Under the pieces are notes generated by a model. That model worked only from the letters and a program-made list of their open reading frames with translations, did no database searches and had not been told where the DNA came from. A stretch of DNA of 64,000 nt from JBBDWK01 sp040902885 (GTDB lineage Bacteria; Acidobacteriota; Terriglobia; Bryobacterales; Bryobacteraceae): positions 62,001 through 126,000 of the forward strand of contig JBBDWK010000042.1 of the NCBI GenBank assembly GCA_040902885.1, in the 5' to 3' direction. Below, in pieces: positions 25,086-33,909 of this stretch (position 1 is its first letter; each line of letters opens with the position of its first letter). The position numbers and the translations under genes were made by a program.

Positions 25086-26492
25086 ATGACACAATCGAAG
25101 TGCATGCGTTGGTCCCGGCGCTCCTTTCTTGCCTATAGTCTGCCGGGATCGCTCCTCCCACTCGGCGGACAGGCGATTGAAGAATTCTTCGACGTCTATA
25201 CCGAGCATCCGCGGCTTTTTCTCCGCCCGCAACGGCTGCGGTTGCTGCGCCGCGAGAGGGAACGGCGGTCTCTCCGTTGGCAGCCCTTCGAGACGCTGCT
25301 GGCGGGCCGGGCGCGCATGCCTGAGGCTCCATTCGCTCAGGCGCTCTACTATCAGGTGGCCGGCGACAAAGACATCGGCCGCGAAGCCGTACGGTCGGCC
25401 TTGCAGCCCGCCTTCAACGACCTGCGCCAGTTGGCGCTCATCTTCGACTGGACGCAAGAAATTCTGCAGGCGGCTGAGGTCAAGACCTTCGCCTCCAAAC
25501 TCCAACGCGGCATCGAGGCCGCGCGCGCGAAGCCCTCCATCCCGGCCATGCGCAGCCGCGTGCTTGCCGCGGTCTCATTAGCCGAACACGCGCCCGATCT
25601 CGTGCGCCGCGAGTTGGAAACGGCGGTGAACGAGTGGTGGCGCAAAACCATCGCGCCGGCCCTCAAGGGCGGGCGAAACGTGGCGCCCCGCGACGAGACG
25701 TACCCGCTCTTCGAGCTGCTGCACGCCATTCGCGACAATCTCCAGATCGATCTGCGCGATCCGGTTCCCGGCTTTTTCAAGGGCCTGCCCATCTTTCATT
25801 TGCTCAGCTATTATCCGGCGACCTTTCCAGCGCCGGAGAACGAGTACCGGATTCCCGTATCCCCGGTCGTGGGCGAACCCGATTTGCGGCGCGCCACTCT
25901 CTCCCGGGCGGCCGAACTGGCCATGGTGGCCTACGACACGAACGCGCCCGAGAGCCAGGTGCTGCAAGGGTGGCTCATGCACGACAACTTTCTGATGCGC
26001 GGCGTCTACGGCATCCCCTACGAGTTCCTCTGGGCCAATCCGTATCAGCCCGGCCTCAGCTACTATCACGTCCCGCTGGTTTTTCACGACGATCTCTTCG
26101 GCCGTCTGCTCGCCCGCTCCACCTGGGACGACAACGCGACGTGGGTAGGTTACGCGGACAACCAGTTGCAAATCTTCCGGGATGGTGCGCCCGAGATCGT
26201 CGATCTCAAGCTGAGGAAGGTTCCAATCGAGCTTCCGGAGGCCGTGATCTATGCGGCGGAATCGGCGCGGCAGTTCAAAATCCGGCTGGACAAGGAACAG
26301 GATCTCTTCATCGTCGGCCTGAAGCCGCGGCGCCGTTACGAAGTTGAGGTGGATGACGAAGAGATGCGCGAGGAACTCACCGATTTGGGCGGCATCCTGC
26401 CGCTGACTCTGGCGAAAGAGGTGGAAGTAGGAGTCCGGATGCGCGAGGCCGCGGCGGCTTCTTACAAGAGGAGCAGCATCAAACCACCGTAG
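25086..26492 (+). CDS. Tat-type exported protein, heparinase-like in appearance
   Basis: 468 residues from ATG at 25086; a GTG 30 bp upstream and an ATG at 25104 are alternatives. RRSFLAYSLPGSLLPLGG looks like a Tat signal. The first half is helical (EHPRLFLRPQRLRLLRRERE, FNDLRQLALIFDWTQEILQA), the second half beta-rich (ATWVGYADNQLQIFRDGAPE), the order seen in heparinase II/III and alginate-lyase-like enzymes. I could not place catalytic residues, so the family is a suggestion. The 3' end overlaps the convergent Yip1 gene by 31 bp. Confidence 0.6.
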   Translation: MTQSKCMRWSRRSFLAYSLPGSLLPLGGQAIEEFFDVYTEHPRLFLRPQRLRLLRRERERRSLRWQPFETLLAGRARMPEAPFAQALYYQVAGDKDIGREAVRSALQPAFNDLRQLALIFDWTQEILQAAEVKTFASKLQRGIEAARAKPSIPAMRSRVLAAVSLAEHAPDLVRRELETAVNEWWRKTIAPALKGGRNVAPRDETYPLFELLHAIRDNLQIDLRDPVPGFFKGLPIFHLLSYYPATFPAPENEYRIPVSPVVGEPDLRRATLSRAAELAMVAYDTNAPESQVLQGWLMHDNFLMRGVYGIPYEFLWANPYQPGLSYYHVPLVFHDDLFGRLLARSTWDDNATWVGYADNQLQIFRDGAPEIVDLKLRKVPIELPEAVIYAAESARQFKIRLDKEQDLFIVGLKPRRRYEVEVDDEEMREELTDLGGILPLTLAKEVEVGVRMREAAAASYKRSSIKPP

Positions 26493-26992
26493 ACGAACCA
26501 CCCGATCAGGCAGACGCCCAGCGCGCGCCATGTGCTTGTATAGTCCAGGGCTTGGCGTACGGCCACCACGAAGGCGGCCAATATCCAGATGTTGGCAATC
26601 ACGGTGATAAATCCAGTGAGCGGCGGCGCAAGCCCCAGTATGCCGATAAGGCCGGGTGCGGTCGCGAAACCGGTGGTCCGTAGCAGCTGTCCCCAGTCGG
26701 CGCGGGTCTCGGTTGTGGGCAGAAGCCAGTTGCCGATCGCGAAGACCAGCCCCGCCCAGAACAGCCAGCCCAGAATCGCTCCGAGTGCGAGAGACAGCGT
26801 CTTTAGCGGCCCCACAAAGCCCACGATGCCAATCCCCGCGGCCATCCCGGAGAGGACCACCACCGCAAGCGACTGCCAGAGCGCGGAGGCGTCCGCCTCC
26901 ACATCCTCGTAAACTTGCGCGTCGAGTTTCGCGGCGCCAATCACCCTGTGGGTGAAAAGCCCAAACGTATTGTCGGATACGTGTTCTGTCAT
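26462..26992 (-). CDS. Yip1-family membrane protein
   Basis: 176 residues, five hydrophobic segments (starting near residue 41), with LGWLFWAGLVFAIGNWLLP and TTGFATAPGLIGILGLAP, the pattern of the bacterial Yip1 domain family. In bacteria the role of this family is unknown. It is convergent with the preceding exported protein. Confidence 0.75.
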   Translation of the reverse strand: MTEHVSDNTFGLFTHRVIGAAKLDAQVYEDVEADASALWQSLAVVVLSGMAAGIGIVGFVGPLKTLSLALGAILGWLFWAGLVFAIGNWLLPTTETRADWGQLLRTTGFATAPGLIGILGLAPPLTGFITVIANIWILAAFVVAVRQALDYTSTWRALGVCLIGWFVYGGLMLLLL

Positions 26993-27145
26993 TCCGGAAG
27001 CTTCCCCGTCTCTAAAACCAGAGTAGTACAGGCAGGCGACCCGCTCACGAGACTGGTGTGTGTTACATCACTGGACGCCCACTGGCTGGTGCGCTCGCTC
27101 GCGTCGCGGTGCTAAACTGCGGTGACGCGATGAAATATCGTCTGT

Positions 27146-27257
27146 GAACCCGTGAATGGCTCGGCGTGACCGGGCCTGAAATGCCGGCCACAGTCTCGTA
27201 GCGACCTGGGTTCCGTCCCGCGTCCGCGAGGCTGTTGCCCGTGGACGCAAGGACGAA
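27146..27257 (+). promoter_or_regulatory. Candidate structured 5' leader before the acyl-CoA dehydrogenase gene
   Basis: Three nested or adjacent stems can be drawn by eye: GAACCC (27146-27151) with GGGTTC (27208-27213) enclosing GGCTCGG (27158-27164) with CCGGGCC (27170-27176), and then GCGTCC (27220-27225) with GGACGC (27243-27248). The last stem ends one base-step before the SD AAGGAC at 27249-27254, so it could gate translation. It does not match any riboswitch consensus I can recall with confidence. Confidence 0.35.
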
Positions 27258-28388
27258 ATGAACACTACTGCTCCTACTTATGAAGCGGCGCTCGAGCGCA
27301 TTTGCCGGAACATCATAGCGAAGTCCGCCGAAGCCGTCGATCGCGACGGCTCTTTTCCCTCTGAGTCAATCCAGGCGCTAGCGTCGGCGGGGCTGCTCGG
27401 AGCCGTCAGCTCAGCCGAATCGGGCGGTCTGGGGCTCGGTCTCGCGGGAACGGCTCGCATTGTGCGGCGCGTTGCCGAGGAGTGCGGTTCCACTGCCATG
27501 GTGCTCACGATGCACTATTGCGGCGCCGCGGTTCTCGAAGCGTATGCAATGGAAGAAGTGCGGCGCGATGTCGCTTCAGGCCGCCATCTGAGCACCCTCG
27601 CCTTTAGCGAGGCCGAATCGCGCAGTCACTTCTGGGCGCCCGCGAGCACCGCCGAGGCCCGCAATGGACACGTTGCCCTGAATGCGTCTAAGAGCTGGGT
27701 AACGTCGGCTTCGCACGCCAGCGCGTACGTCTGGTCCTCGAAGCCGTTAGCCGCCGACGGCCTCAGCACCATATGGCTGGTCCCTGCGTCCGCACCGGGT
27801 GTGAGCGCGCAGGGTCCGTTTGAGGGGCTCGGCTTGCGCGGCAATGATTCATCTCCGGTGGTAGCAACAGGCGTCGAGGTCTCCCACTCGGCCATCCTCG
27901 GAACGGATGGTGAGGGTTTCAACGTAATGATGGGAGTGGCCTTGCCGGCGTTCGCCGTTCTCAATGCCGCTTGTTCCGCCGGTCTGATGGCGGGAGCCGT
28001 GCGCCGAACCGTTGAACACGCCAGCGCGACGCGGCACTCCGACACGGGCGCCGCGCTCTCCGGCCTTCCCACCATTCGCAACTACATTGCACGCATGCGC
28101 GTGAAGACGGATATGGCGGATGCGCTGCTCTGGGACACGGTCGCGGCCATCGACGCCCAGCGCCAGGATGCGACCTTGCGAGTGCTCGAATGCAAGGCGG
28201 CGGCGGGTGAAGCGGCGAACGAGGTGCTGGATCTGGCAATGCGCGTTTGCGGCGGAGCGGCATTCCGCAAGGACGTCGGGGTGGAGCGTTTCTTCCGCGA
28301 TGCGCGTGCAGCCGGCGTCATGGCTCCAACCACCGACGTTCTGTACGACTTTATCGGCAAAGCGATTTGCGGCCTGCCGCTGTTCTGA
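27258..28388 (+). CDS. Acyl-CoA dehydrogenase-family flavoprotein
   Basis: 376 residues: N-terminal helical domain (about 1-115), beta domain with LNASKSWVTSASHASAYVWS and a C-terminal helical domain (MRVCGGAAFRKDVGVERFFR, DARAAGVMAPTTDVLYDFIG). The R-D-A-R-A element near the C-terminus is typical. No certain catalytic glutamate could be assigned, and the SfnB/DszC-type monooxygenase branch uses the same fold, so a substrate other than acyl-CoA is possible. SD AAGGAC precedes the ATG. The PhnD-like gene follows by 13 bp. Confidence 0.85.
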   Translation: MNTTAPTYEAALERICRNIIAKSAEAVDRDGSFPSESIQALASAGLLGAVSSAESGGLGLGLAGTARIVRRVAEECGSTAMVLTMHYCGAAVLEAYAMEEVRRDVASGRHLSTLAFSEAESRSHFWAPASTAEARNGHVALNASKSWVTSASHASAYVWSSKPLAADGLSTIWLVPASAPGVSAQGPFEGLGLRGNDSSPVVATGVEVSHSAILGTDGEGFNVMMGVALPAFAVLNAACSAGLMAGAVRRTVEHASATRHSDTGAALSGLPTIRNYIARMRVKTDMADALLWDTVAAIDAQRQDATLRVLECKAAAGEAANEVLDLAMRVCGGAAFRKDVGVERFFRDARAAGVMAPTTDVLYDFIGKAICGLPLF

Positions 28389-28401
28389 GGGAAAAATCGC
28401 A

Positions 28402-29247
28402 ATGAGCCAAACGCCTCTGCTGCTGGGTGCGGTTGCTTACGACCCTAAGGTAATTACTATCTGGGACGGCTTTCAGCAATACTTCGCGGACCACGGGCTC
28501 CCGTTCGACTACATTCTGTACACCAATTACGAGCGCCAGGTGGCAGCTCACTTCTCCGGGCACATACACGTCGCCTGGAACTCGCCGCTCGCGTGGCTGC
28601 AATCCGAGCGTCTCGCCCGTATACTGAAGCGCCGCGCCGAAGCGATCTGCATGCGCGATACGGACCGCGACCTCACCTCGGTCCTGATTGCGCGAGCTCA
28701 TGGACCGGTCCGAACCATCGCCGACCTGAAGGGCCGGCGCGTCGCGGTGGGAGCCAAAGACTCTCCGCAGGCGAGCCTGATCCCGTTGCACTTCCTCGCC
28801 GAGCAGGGACTCGAGCCGCACCGCGATTTCGAAGTCATTCGATTCGACACGCTCCTGGGCAAACATGGCGATCATATCGGAGGCGAGCGCGACGGGGCGC
28901 GAGCGCTGTTGCGGGGCGAGTGCGATGCCGCCTGCCTGATCGACGGGAATCACCTCCTTTTTGTGCGGGAGGGTACGCTTCCGTCCGCCGCCACCCGGAT
29001 CGTTGCGCAGACTCCCCCGTACGACCACTGCAACTTCACGGTCCTAGACAATGCGCCGGCCGCTCTGGTCGCGAGATTCAGGGAACTGCTGCTGGCTATG
29101 TCTTACGCCGATCCGCAGGTCCGGCGCCTGCTCGATCTGGAAGGACTGAAGCAGTGGGTGCCGGGCCGGACGGAGGGCTACCTGCTTCTGGCCGGCGCGG
29201 CCGAGCGGTTCGATTATCTGGAGCCGCTTGTCTCCAGGCTGGTTTAG
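28402..29247 (+). CDS. PhnD-like periplasmic-binding-fold protein without signal peptide
   Basis: 281 residues from MSQTPLLLGAVAYDPKVI. The text (IHVAWNSPLAWLQSERLARI, IADLKGRRVAVGAKDSPQAS, CDAACLIDGNHLLFVREG) is that of phosphate/phosphonate/sulfonate-type binding proteins of ABC transporters. There is no signal peptide or lipobox and no permease or ATPase nearby, so it may be a cytoplasmic ligand-binding protein or enzyme working with the flavoprotein 13 bp upstream. An extension upstream of the chosen ATG overlaps that gene in another frame and is rejected. Confidence 0.8.
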   Translation: MSQTPLLLGAVAYDPKVITIWDGFQQYFADHGLPFDYILYTNYERQVAAHFSGHIHVAWNSPLAWLQSERLARILKRRAEAICMRDTDRDLTSVLIARAHGPVRTIADLKGRRVAVGAKDSPQASLIPLHFLAEQGLEPHRDFEVIRFDTLLGKHGDHIGGERDGARALLRGECDAACLIDGNHLLFVREGTLPSAATRIVAQTPPYDHCNFTVLDNAPAALVARFRELLLAMSYADPQVRRLLDLEGLKQWVPGRTEGYLLLAGAAERFDYLEPLVSRLV

Positions 29248-30074
29248 CATTGAGCCCGGTAGCTCGTCAGCTCCACGCCGCTCTCCCGTAGAGCGTCGCG
29301 CACTTCCGGCGCGGTGAGCGCTTCCAGTTCCCGCTCGCGGCTTTGCTTCAGCCGCGTGGAGGCGGCTTGCAGCTCCTGCCCGCAGCGGCCTGGATGACAC
29401 ATGAATTCCGTCAGGCCCTCCGGCAGCGCACGAATCAGTTCCATTAGCTCACCCGTGCGCAGGGTTCCGGTAATCTGAAAGCCCGCGAAGTGGTCGGTGG
29501 TCCGGCACTCATGCGCGCTCAGCACCCGGTGGAACCGGTTCCTCAACGACCCCGCGCCCTGGCTCGTCATACGCTTCAACAACCCGACGGAACCGCTTGC
29601 GGCAGTGGTGGGAAAGTCGAAGGGCCGCCGCACCCAGCGAATCCCGAACTCGCGCGACGCCCGCGCCACGGCATCCAGAACGGGCGGAGCCAAATGAGTG
29701 TGCTTGTGCGTGTCCAGGTGGGTGGGACGAATGCCGGCGTCCAGAATGGCTTGGATCTGGGCGGCGATCTCCTTGAAGATTTGCAGCCTTCCACTGATCA
29801 GAGCCGCAAGCAGGGCTGGGACGTCGCGCGGCAGGTCGCGTCCCGTGATCAGGGAGCGCCCTCCCACCAGCACCAGATGGCAGCCAATATCGAGCGAAGG
29901 AGCGGCCCGGGCCAAGCGCACGGCGTCCTTGAAAGCCTCGCCGTTCGCCATCAGGGTGCTTGCCGTGAGAATGCCGCGGCAGTGGGCTTCCACGATGCCT
30001 TCGTTGACGTCGCGCGTGAACCCGAAATCGTCCGCGTTAACGATCAAGCATTTCAAGATCAGAACCTTTTTCAT
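29244..30074 (-). CDS. YdjC/ChbG/HpnK-type carbohydrate deacetylase
   Basis: 276 residues. LIVNADDFGFTRDVNEGIVE carries the metal-binding Asp, and HLDTHKHTHLAPPVL the His ligands of the YdjC fold; CHPG near residue 227 is a further family element. ChbG removes acetyl groups from chitobiose; HpnK has an equivalent role in hopanoid side-chain synthesis. No hopanoid or chitobiose gene lies beside it, so the substrate is open. The region before its start codon is a dispersed palindromic repeat. Confidence 0.85.
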   Translation of the reverse strand: MKKVLILKCLIVNADDFGFTRDVNEGIVEAHCRGILTASTLMANGEAFKDAVRLARAAPSLDIGCHLVLVGGRSLITGRDLPRDVPALLAALISGRLQIFKEIAAQIQAILDAGIRPTHLDTHKHTHLAPPVLDAVARASREFGIRWVRRPFDFPTTAASGSVGLLKRMTSQGAGSLRNRFHRVLSAHECRTTDHFAGFQITGTLRTGELMELIRALPEGLTEFMCHPGRCGQELQAASTRLKQSRERELEALTAPEVRDALRESGVELTSYRAQC

Positions 30075-30137
30075 TGCCGAGACGCAGAGGCGCAGAGAAA
30101 AAACTTAAAATAAGGTTCTCTCCGCGCCTCGGCGGTT
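30073..30137. repeat. Dispersed imperfect palindromic repeat, copy 2
   Basis: GCCGAGACGCAGAGGCGCAG at the left and CTCTCCGCGCCTCGGCGGTT at the right flank an A/T-rich centre (AAAAAACTTAAAATAAG). It is clearly the same element as at 6353-6422. It fills the whole 61 bp between the MlaD stop and the deacetylase start, and its ends include both codons. Confidence 0.75.
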
Positions 30138-31209
30138 AGAATAATCCCAGCTTGATCCGCAGAAACTTCTTGGGCTCCGCGCGGATGTCCTTGAGCAGCG
30201 CCCGCATCTCGCTGGTGACGCCGTTGATGCTCTCGTAAAGCTGCGGGTTCACGATGAGCTGTCCCAGAGTCCCCTGGCCGGTGTTCAACTGGTCGATGGT
30301 GTGGTCCAGCTTGAGAACCACTTCGTTCATCCGGGCGTAGAGCGCCTCGTCTTTCAGAAGCTTGCCGGCCGTGCCCTTGCCCGAATTGAGATCGTTCACC
30401 AGGCTCCGCATTTCCGCCAGGGTCGTGCGCGCTTCGTCGTAAATGGCGCCGTCCTTGAGCAGCTTGCCGGCCGTGCCCTGTCCTGCTTCCAGGCCTTCCA
30501 GGAGCCGGTTCAGGCGGCTGATGGGCTGACGGATCTCCTGATACAACGTGTCGTCGTTCAGCAACTTGCCCAGAGTCCCCTGGCCGGTACGGACGGCGAC
30601 GATCAGCTTTTGGGCCTCAGCGACGGTGGAATTCAGTCGCGTGTACAACTCCTCATCCTTGAGCAGCTTGCCCACATTGCCATGGCCGGCTTCGATTTCG
30701 CCCAGCAGATCGCTCATGCGCTTCAGAGTCATCTGCAGGACGGTCAGAATGTCGCTGCTCTTGGCCATCAGCTCAGGGATGTCCTGCGTATCCAGCGCCG
30801 CCAGCACGCCGCCGTCCCGAATATGCTGTTGGCTGTTCCCGCGCGTGATGTTGATGAATTTGTCGCCCAGCAGGTTGGAGGCGCTGATGGCGGCGAGCGA
30901 GTCCTCGGGAATGTTGGGCAGGAACCGCTCCTCAATCGTCATCTCGATCTCCACGGCCTGCTTCGGTTCCGGTCTCCCGGACAGGTTGACTCTCTCGATG
31001 CTGCCGATCAGAATGCCGTTCAGGCGTACGGGCGCGCCCTGCCCCATGCCGGACGAATCCGGCAGATAGGTCCGCAGAGTGGCCGAGGACGAGAAGATGT
31101 TCCCGCCTCCGGTGAGCAGAAATATCAGAACTCCCACGATCACCATGGCAGCCAGGGCCATGACGCCGACGCGAAGCTGTGCCCACGATACTTTTTTGGC
31201 GGCCGGCAT
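30136..31209 (-). CDS. mlaD: MlaD/MCE-family lipid-transport protein with tandem C-terminal repeats
   Basis: 357 residues. An N-terminal membrane helix (VGVMALAAMVIVGVLIFLLT) and an MCE domain (about 40-120, YLPDSSGMGQGAPVRLNGIL) are followed by about five repeats of about 36-37 residues, each with a core such as GHGNVGKLLKDEELY, GQGTLGKLLNDDTLY, GQGTAGKLLKDGAIY, GKGTAGKLLKDEALY and GQGTLGQLIVNPQLY. The MCE protein is the periplasmic lipid-handling ring of an Mla-type ABC system; the repeated tail may lengthen it toward the outer membrane. The start is 1 bp after the MlaF stop. Confidence 0.88.
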   Translation of the reverse strand: MPAAKKVSWAQLRVGVMALAAMVIVGVLIFLLTGGGNIFSSSATLRTYLPDSSGMGQGAPVRLNGILIGSIERVNLSGRPEPKQAVEIEMTIEERFLPNIPEDSLAAISASNLLGDKFINITRGNSQQHIRDGGVLAALDTQDIPELMAKSSDILTVLQMTLKRMSDLLGEIEAGHGNVGKLLKDEELYTRLNSTVAEAQKLIVAVRTGQGTLGKLLNDDTLYQEIRQPISRLNRLLEGLEAGQGTAGKLLKDGAIYDEARTTLAEMRSLVNDLNSGKGTAGKLLKDEALYARMNEVVLKLDHTIDQLNTGQGTLGQLIVNPQLYESINGVTSEMRALLKDIRAEPKKFLRIKLGLF

Positions 31210-31210
31210 T

Positions 31211-32050
31211 TCAGTGCACGCGCCTCACGAATTTCGTGATATAGGGATCCGTGGAAGCCTCCAGGTCCCCCTGGCTCCCCTCGAAGATCAGACGTCCGTC
31301 CTGCATAATCATGAACACGGTCCGGTGCGCGGTTCCGCCTCCGGGTCCCGAATTTCCGTTCAAAACGGGCTCCAAACTTGCCAGGTCACGATTGTAGCGG
31401 AATTTCGCCACCAGATTGGCATCCTGATACCGATGCGTCACGATCAGAGTGGTGGCGTTGCTCAGATCGCGTTCCTTCACTATTAAAGCCATGATGGTGT
31501 TCGCTGTAATCGGGTCGAGCCCCGCGGTCGGCGAATCGTAAAGCAGAAGCGGAGGCTCGGTCACCACCGCGCGGGCGATGGCCACGCGCCGCCGCATGCC
31601 GCCTGAAAGCTCGCTCGGAAATTTGTCCAGCGTGTGCTCCAGCTCCACGAATCGCAGCGCCTGTTCCACGCGGGGCATCACTTCTTCGGGGGGAACGCTG
31701 ATCGACTTCTGATTCAGGAGCGGATAGGCGACATTTTCGGCAATGGTCATCGAATCGAACAGCGCGCTCTCCTGAAACAGCATCCCGATCCTGCTGCGCA
31801 CTTCGTAGAGATCCTCCTCTCTGAAATCCGTAATCTCCTGGCCGAACACATATACGGAACCCACCGAGGGTTTCAGAAGGCCCAGGGCCACCTTCAGCAG
31901 CACCGTCTTCCCGCTGCCCGCGCTGCCGAACAGAATTCGCGTCTGGCCCTCCGTCACCTCGAACGACACGTCCTGAAGAGCCGCTGCGCCCTCGAAGAAA
32001 AGGCTTACCCCCTTGAACCGCAGTACCGATTTTCCAGCGGCTTGCGGCAT
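31211..32050 (-). CDS. mlaF: MlaF-type ABC transporter ATPase with altered Walker B
   Basis: 279 residues from MPQAAGKSVLRFKGVSLFFE. Walker A GSAGSGKT is at 42-49, the Q-loop LFQES near 91-95, the signature LSGGM at 148-152, D-loop and H-loop (VTHRYQD) present. Walker B reads LLLYDSPTAGLD: Asp172 is followed by Ser173 where the catalytic Glu normally stands. The codon is TCG, clear in the sequence. This is the ATPase of an Mla-type phospholipid transporter; ATP hydrolysis may be slow or use another residue. TAATG overlap with the permease stop couples the two. Confidence 0.88.
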   Translation of the reverse strand: MPQAAGKSVLRFKGVSLFFEGAAALQDVSFEVTEGQTRILFGSAGSGKTVLLKVALGLLKPSVGSVYVFGQEITDFREEDLYEVRSRIGMLFQESALFDSMTIAENVAYPLLNQKSISVPPEEVMPRVEQALRFVELEHTLDKFPSELSGGMRRRVAIARAVVTEPPLLLYDSPTAGLDPITANTIMALIVKERDLSNATTLIVTHRYQDANLVAKFRYNRDLASLEPVLNGNSGPGGGTAHRTVFMIMQDGRLIFEGSQGDLEASTDPYITKFVRRVH

Positions 32051-32814
32051 TACACGGCGACATTGCTGACGAAGATTTTGGTGATGAAGAACGTCAACAT
32101 GAAGATCAAAACCGATGCCACAACCACGGCCTGCGTCGTGGCCCGGCCCACGCCCTGGGTTCCGCCAGTGGTATTGAGCCCGTAGTAACAGCCCACCAGG
32201 GAGATGGCGAACGCAAAAACGAACGGCTTCAGCAGGCCCTGGGTGACGTCGTCCCACTCCAGGCTGGTCCACACGCTGCTCCAATACTGCCGGGCGGGGA
32301 TATTCAGATACAACGATGCGATCGTGAATCCGCCGAACATTCCCACGAAATCGGAGATGACGGTGAGCAGCGGCAGTACCGTGGCGGTGGCCACCACGCG
32401 CGGGGTCACCAGCTTCTGAATGGGGTCCGTGCCGAGCGCGCGCATGGCGTCGATCTGCTCGGTCACCTTCATGGAGCCCAGCTCGCTGGCGATGCCCGAC
32501 CCGTTCCGGCCGGCGACGAGGAGCGCCGTCAGCACGGGCCCCAGCTCGCGAACCAGGGTAATCGCGACCACCTGCCCGACCCGTCCCACCTGCCCGTACT
32601 GCGCCAGGGCGCGGGACATTTGCAGGGCGAGCACGGCCCCGCTGAAAAAGCCGGTCAGACAGACGATCGGCAAACTTCCCACGCCGATCACGTCCATCTG
32701 CATGAAAACGTCGTCCAGGTAGTGGGGGCGCCGGAAGATGTTGCGCACCGCGCGTCCGGCAAGCAGGTAAAACTCCTGTACCGCGAACACCGGGCCCTTC
32801 AGGAAATCAAGCAA
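32050..32814 (-). CDS. mlaE: MlaE-family permease
   Basis: 254 residues. The start is TTG, supported by GGAGAGGG about 9 nt ahead of it. Five hydrophobic segments and the MlaE text (VREDLGPVLTALLVAGRNGSG-type segment here ELGPVLTALLVAGRNGSGIA, then ELGSMKVTEQIDAMRALGTD) are present. It forms the inner-membrane channel of the Mla transporter with MlaF and MlaD downstream in the same operon. Confidence 0.92.
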   Translation of the reverse strand: MLDFLKGPVFAVQEFYLLAGRAVRNIFRRPHYLDDVFMQMDVIGVGSLPIVCLTGFFSGAVLALQMSRALAQYGQVGRVGQVVAITLVRELGPVLTALLVAGRNGSGIASELGSMKVTEQIDAMRALGTDPIQKLVTPRVVATATVLPLLTVISDFVGMFGGFTIASLYLNIPARQYWSSVWTSLEWDDVTQGLLKPFVFAFAISLVGCYYGLNTTGGTQGVGRATTQAVVVASVLIFMLTFFITKIFVSNVAV

Positions 32815-32934
32815 ACGTGCCCTCTCCAGGAACGGCGATTAACATTTCAAAGTACTGCTCTCCTCGGGCGCCGGGGCGGGCCGGTATAACGGCTCACGTG
32901 GCCCAAACCCCGATGCTACCATGAAACTAACTCG

Positions 32935-33906
32935 ATGAAAGGATTGACGGATATCCCCGGCATCAAAGTAGGGCATGCGTCGGATTTCGACGCTCTAACC
33001 GGGTGTACCGCAATCTTGTGCGAAGCCGGCGCAGTCGGCGGGGTAGACATACGCGGCTCGGCAACAGGGACACAAGAGATCGACGTGCTGCGGCCGCATC
33101 ACGTTACGAATCGTGTGCACGCCATCACGCTGGCGGGCGGCAGCGCCTTCGGCCTCGAGGCCGCTTCCGGTGTCCGGCGCTACCTCGAACAGCGCGGCAT
33201 CGGCTTCAAAACCCGCGCGGGCGTGGTTCCGCTGGTTCCCGCCGCGATCCTCTACGATCTTGGCATCGGCAAATCGAACGTGCGCCCAACGCGCGAGATG
33301 GGCGAAGCCGCCGCGGCTGCCGCTACCGCCGGTCCGGTCGCCGAGGGCGCGGTGGGCGCGGGAACCGGCGCAACCTTGGGCAAGCTGTTGGGCTTCGACC
33401 GCGCCATGAAGAGCGGCATCGGTTCTTACACCGTGTGGCTCGACGGACCGCTGGCGGGCATTCGCGTCGCGGCCCTGGTGGCATTGAACCCGGTCGGCGA
33501 CATCCGCGATCCGGAAACGGCCAAGCTGATCGCGGGCGCGCGCCAATCGCCGGACAGCATGGACCTGGCGGATGCCGCCCTGCAGATGAAGCGCGGCGTT
33601 GCGGTGGGCGGTTTTCAGAATCAGAACACCACCCTCGCGGTAGTCGCGACCAACGCGCGGCTCACCAAAGTTCAAACCACGAAGCTGGCGGAGCAGGCGC
33701 AACTCGGTTTGGCCCGCACCATATTTCCGGTACACACCATGAGCGACGGCGATACGGTCTTCGCGCTTTCCATCGGGGATGAGACGGCGAACCCGGACGT
33801 GCTGGGCGTCGCGGCGGCCGAAGCCGTGGCGCAGGCTGTGCTGCGGGCCGCGCGGAACGCCCCGGGCATGGGCGGACTGCCGGGCTTGGCCGACCGCCCT
33901 CTTTAA
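32935..33906 (+). CDS. P1-family (S58, DmpA/BapA-type) peptidase
   Basis: 323 residues: MKGLTDIPGIKVGHASDFDA at the start, ITLAGGSAFGLEAASGVRRY, and NTTLAVVATNARLTKVQ with the autocleavage/nucleophile Thr around residue 231. Members self-cleave into two chains and act as aminopeptidases, some on beta-amino acids or D-amino acids. No signal peptide. The gene is divergent from the mla operon and convergent with the sulfatase gene 3 bp after its stop. Confidence 0.9.
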   Translation: MKGLTDIPGIKVGHASDFDALTGCTAILCEAGAVGGVDIRGSATGTQEIDVLRPHHVTNRVHAITLAGGSAFGLEAASGVRRYLEQRGIGFKTRAGVVPLVPAAILYDLGIGKSNVRPTREMGEAAAAAATAGPVAEGAVGAGTGATLGKLLGFDRAMKSGIGSYTVWLDGPLAGIRVAALVALNPVGDIRDPETAKLIAGARQSPDSMDLADAALQMKRGVAVGGFQNQNTTLAVVATNARLTKVQTTKLAEQAQLGLARTIFPVHTMSDGDTVFALSIGDETANPDVLGVAAAEAVAQAVLRAARNAPGMGGLPGLADRPL

Positions 33907-33909
33907 ACG

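Noticed and set aside
27146..27257. Assignment of the leader to SAM or TPP riboswitches
   Set aside because: Some short strings recall the SAM-I core but neither the pairing order nor the conserved positions match, and TPP elements are absent.
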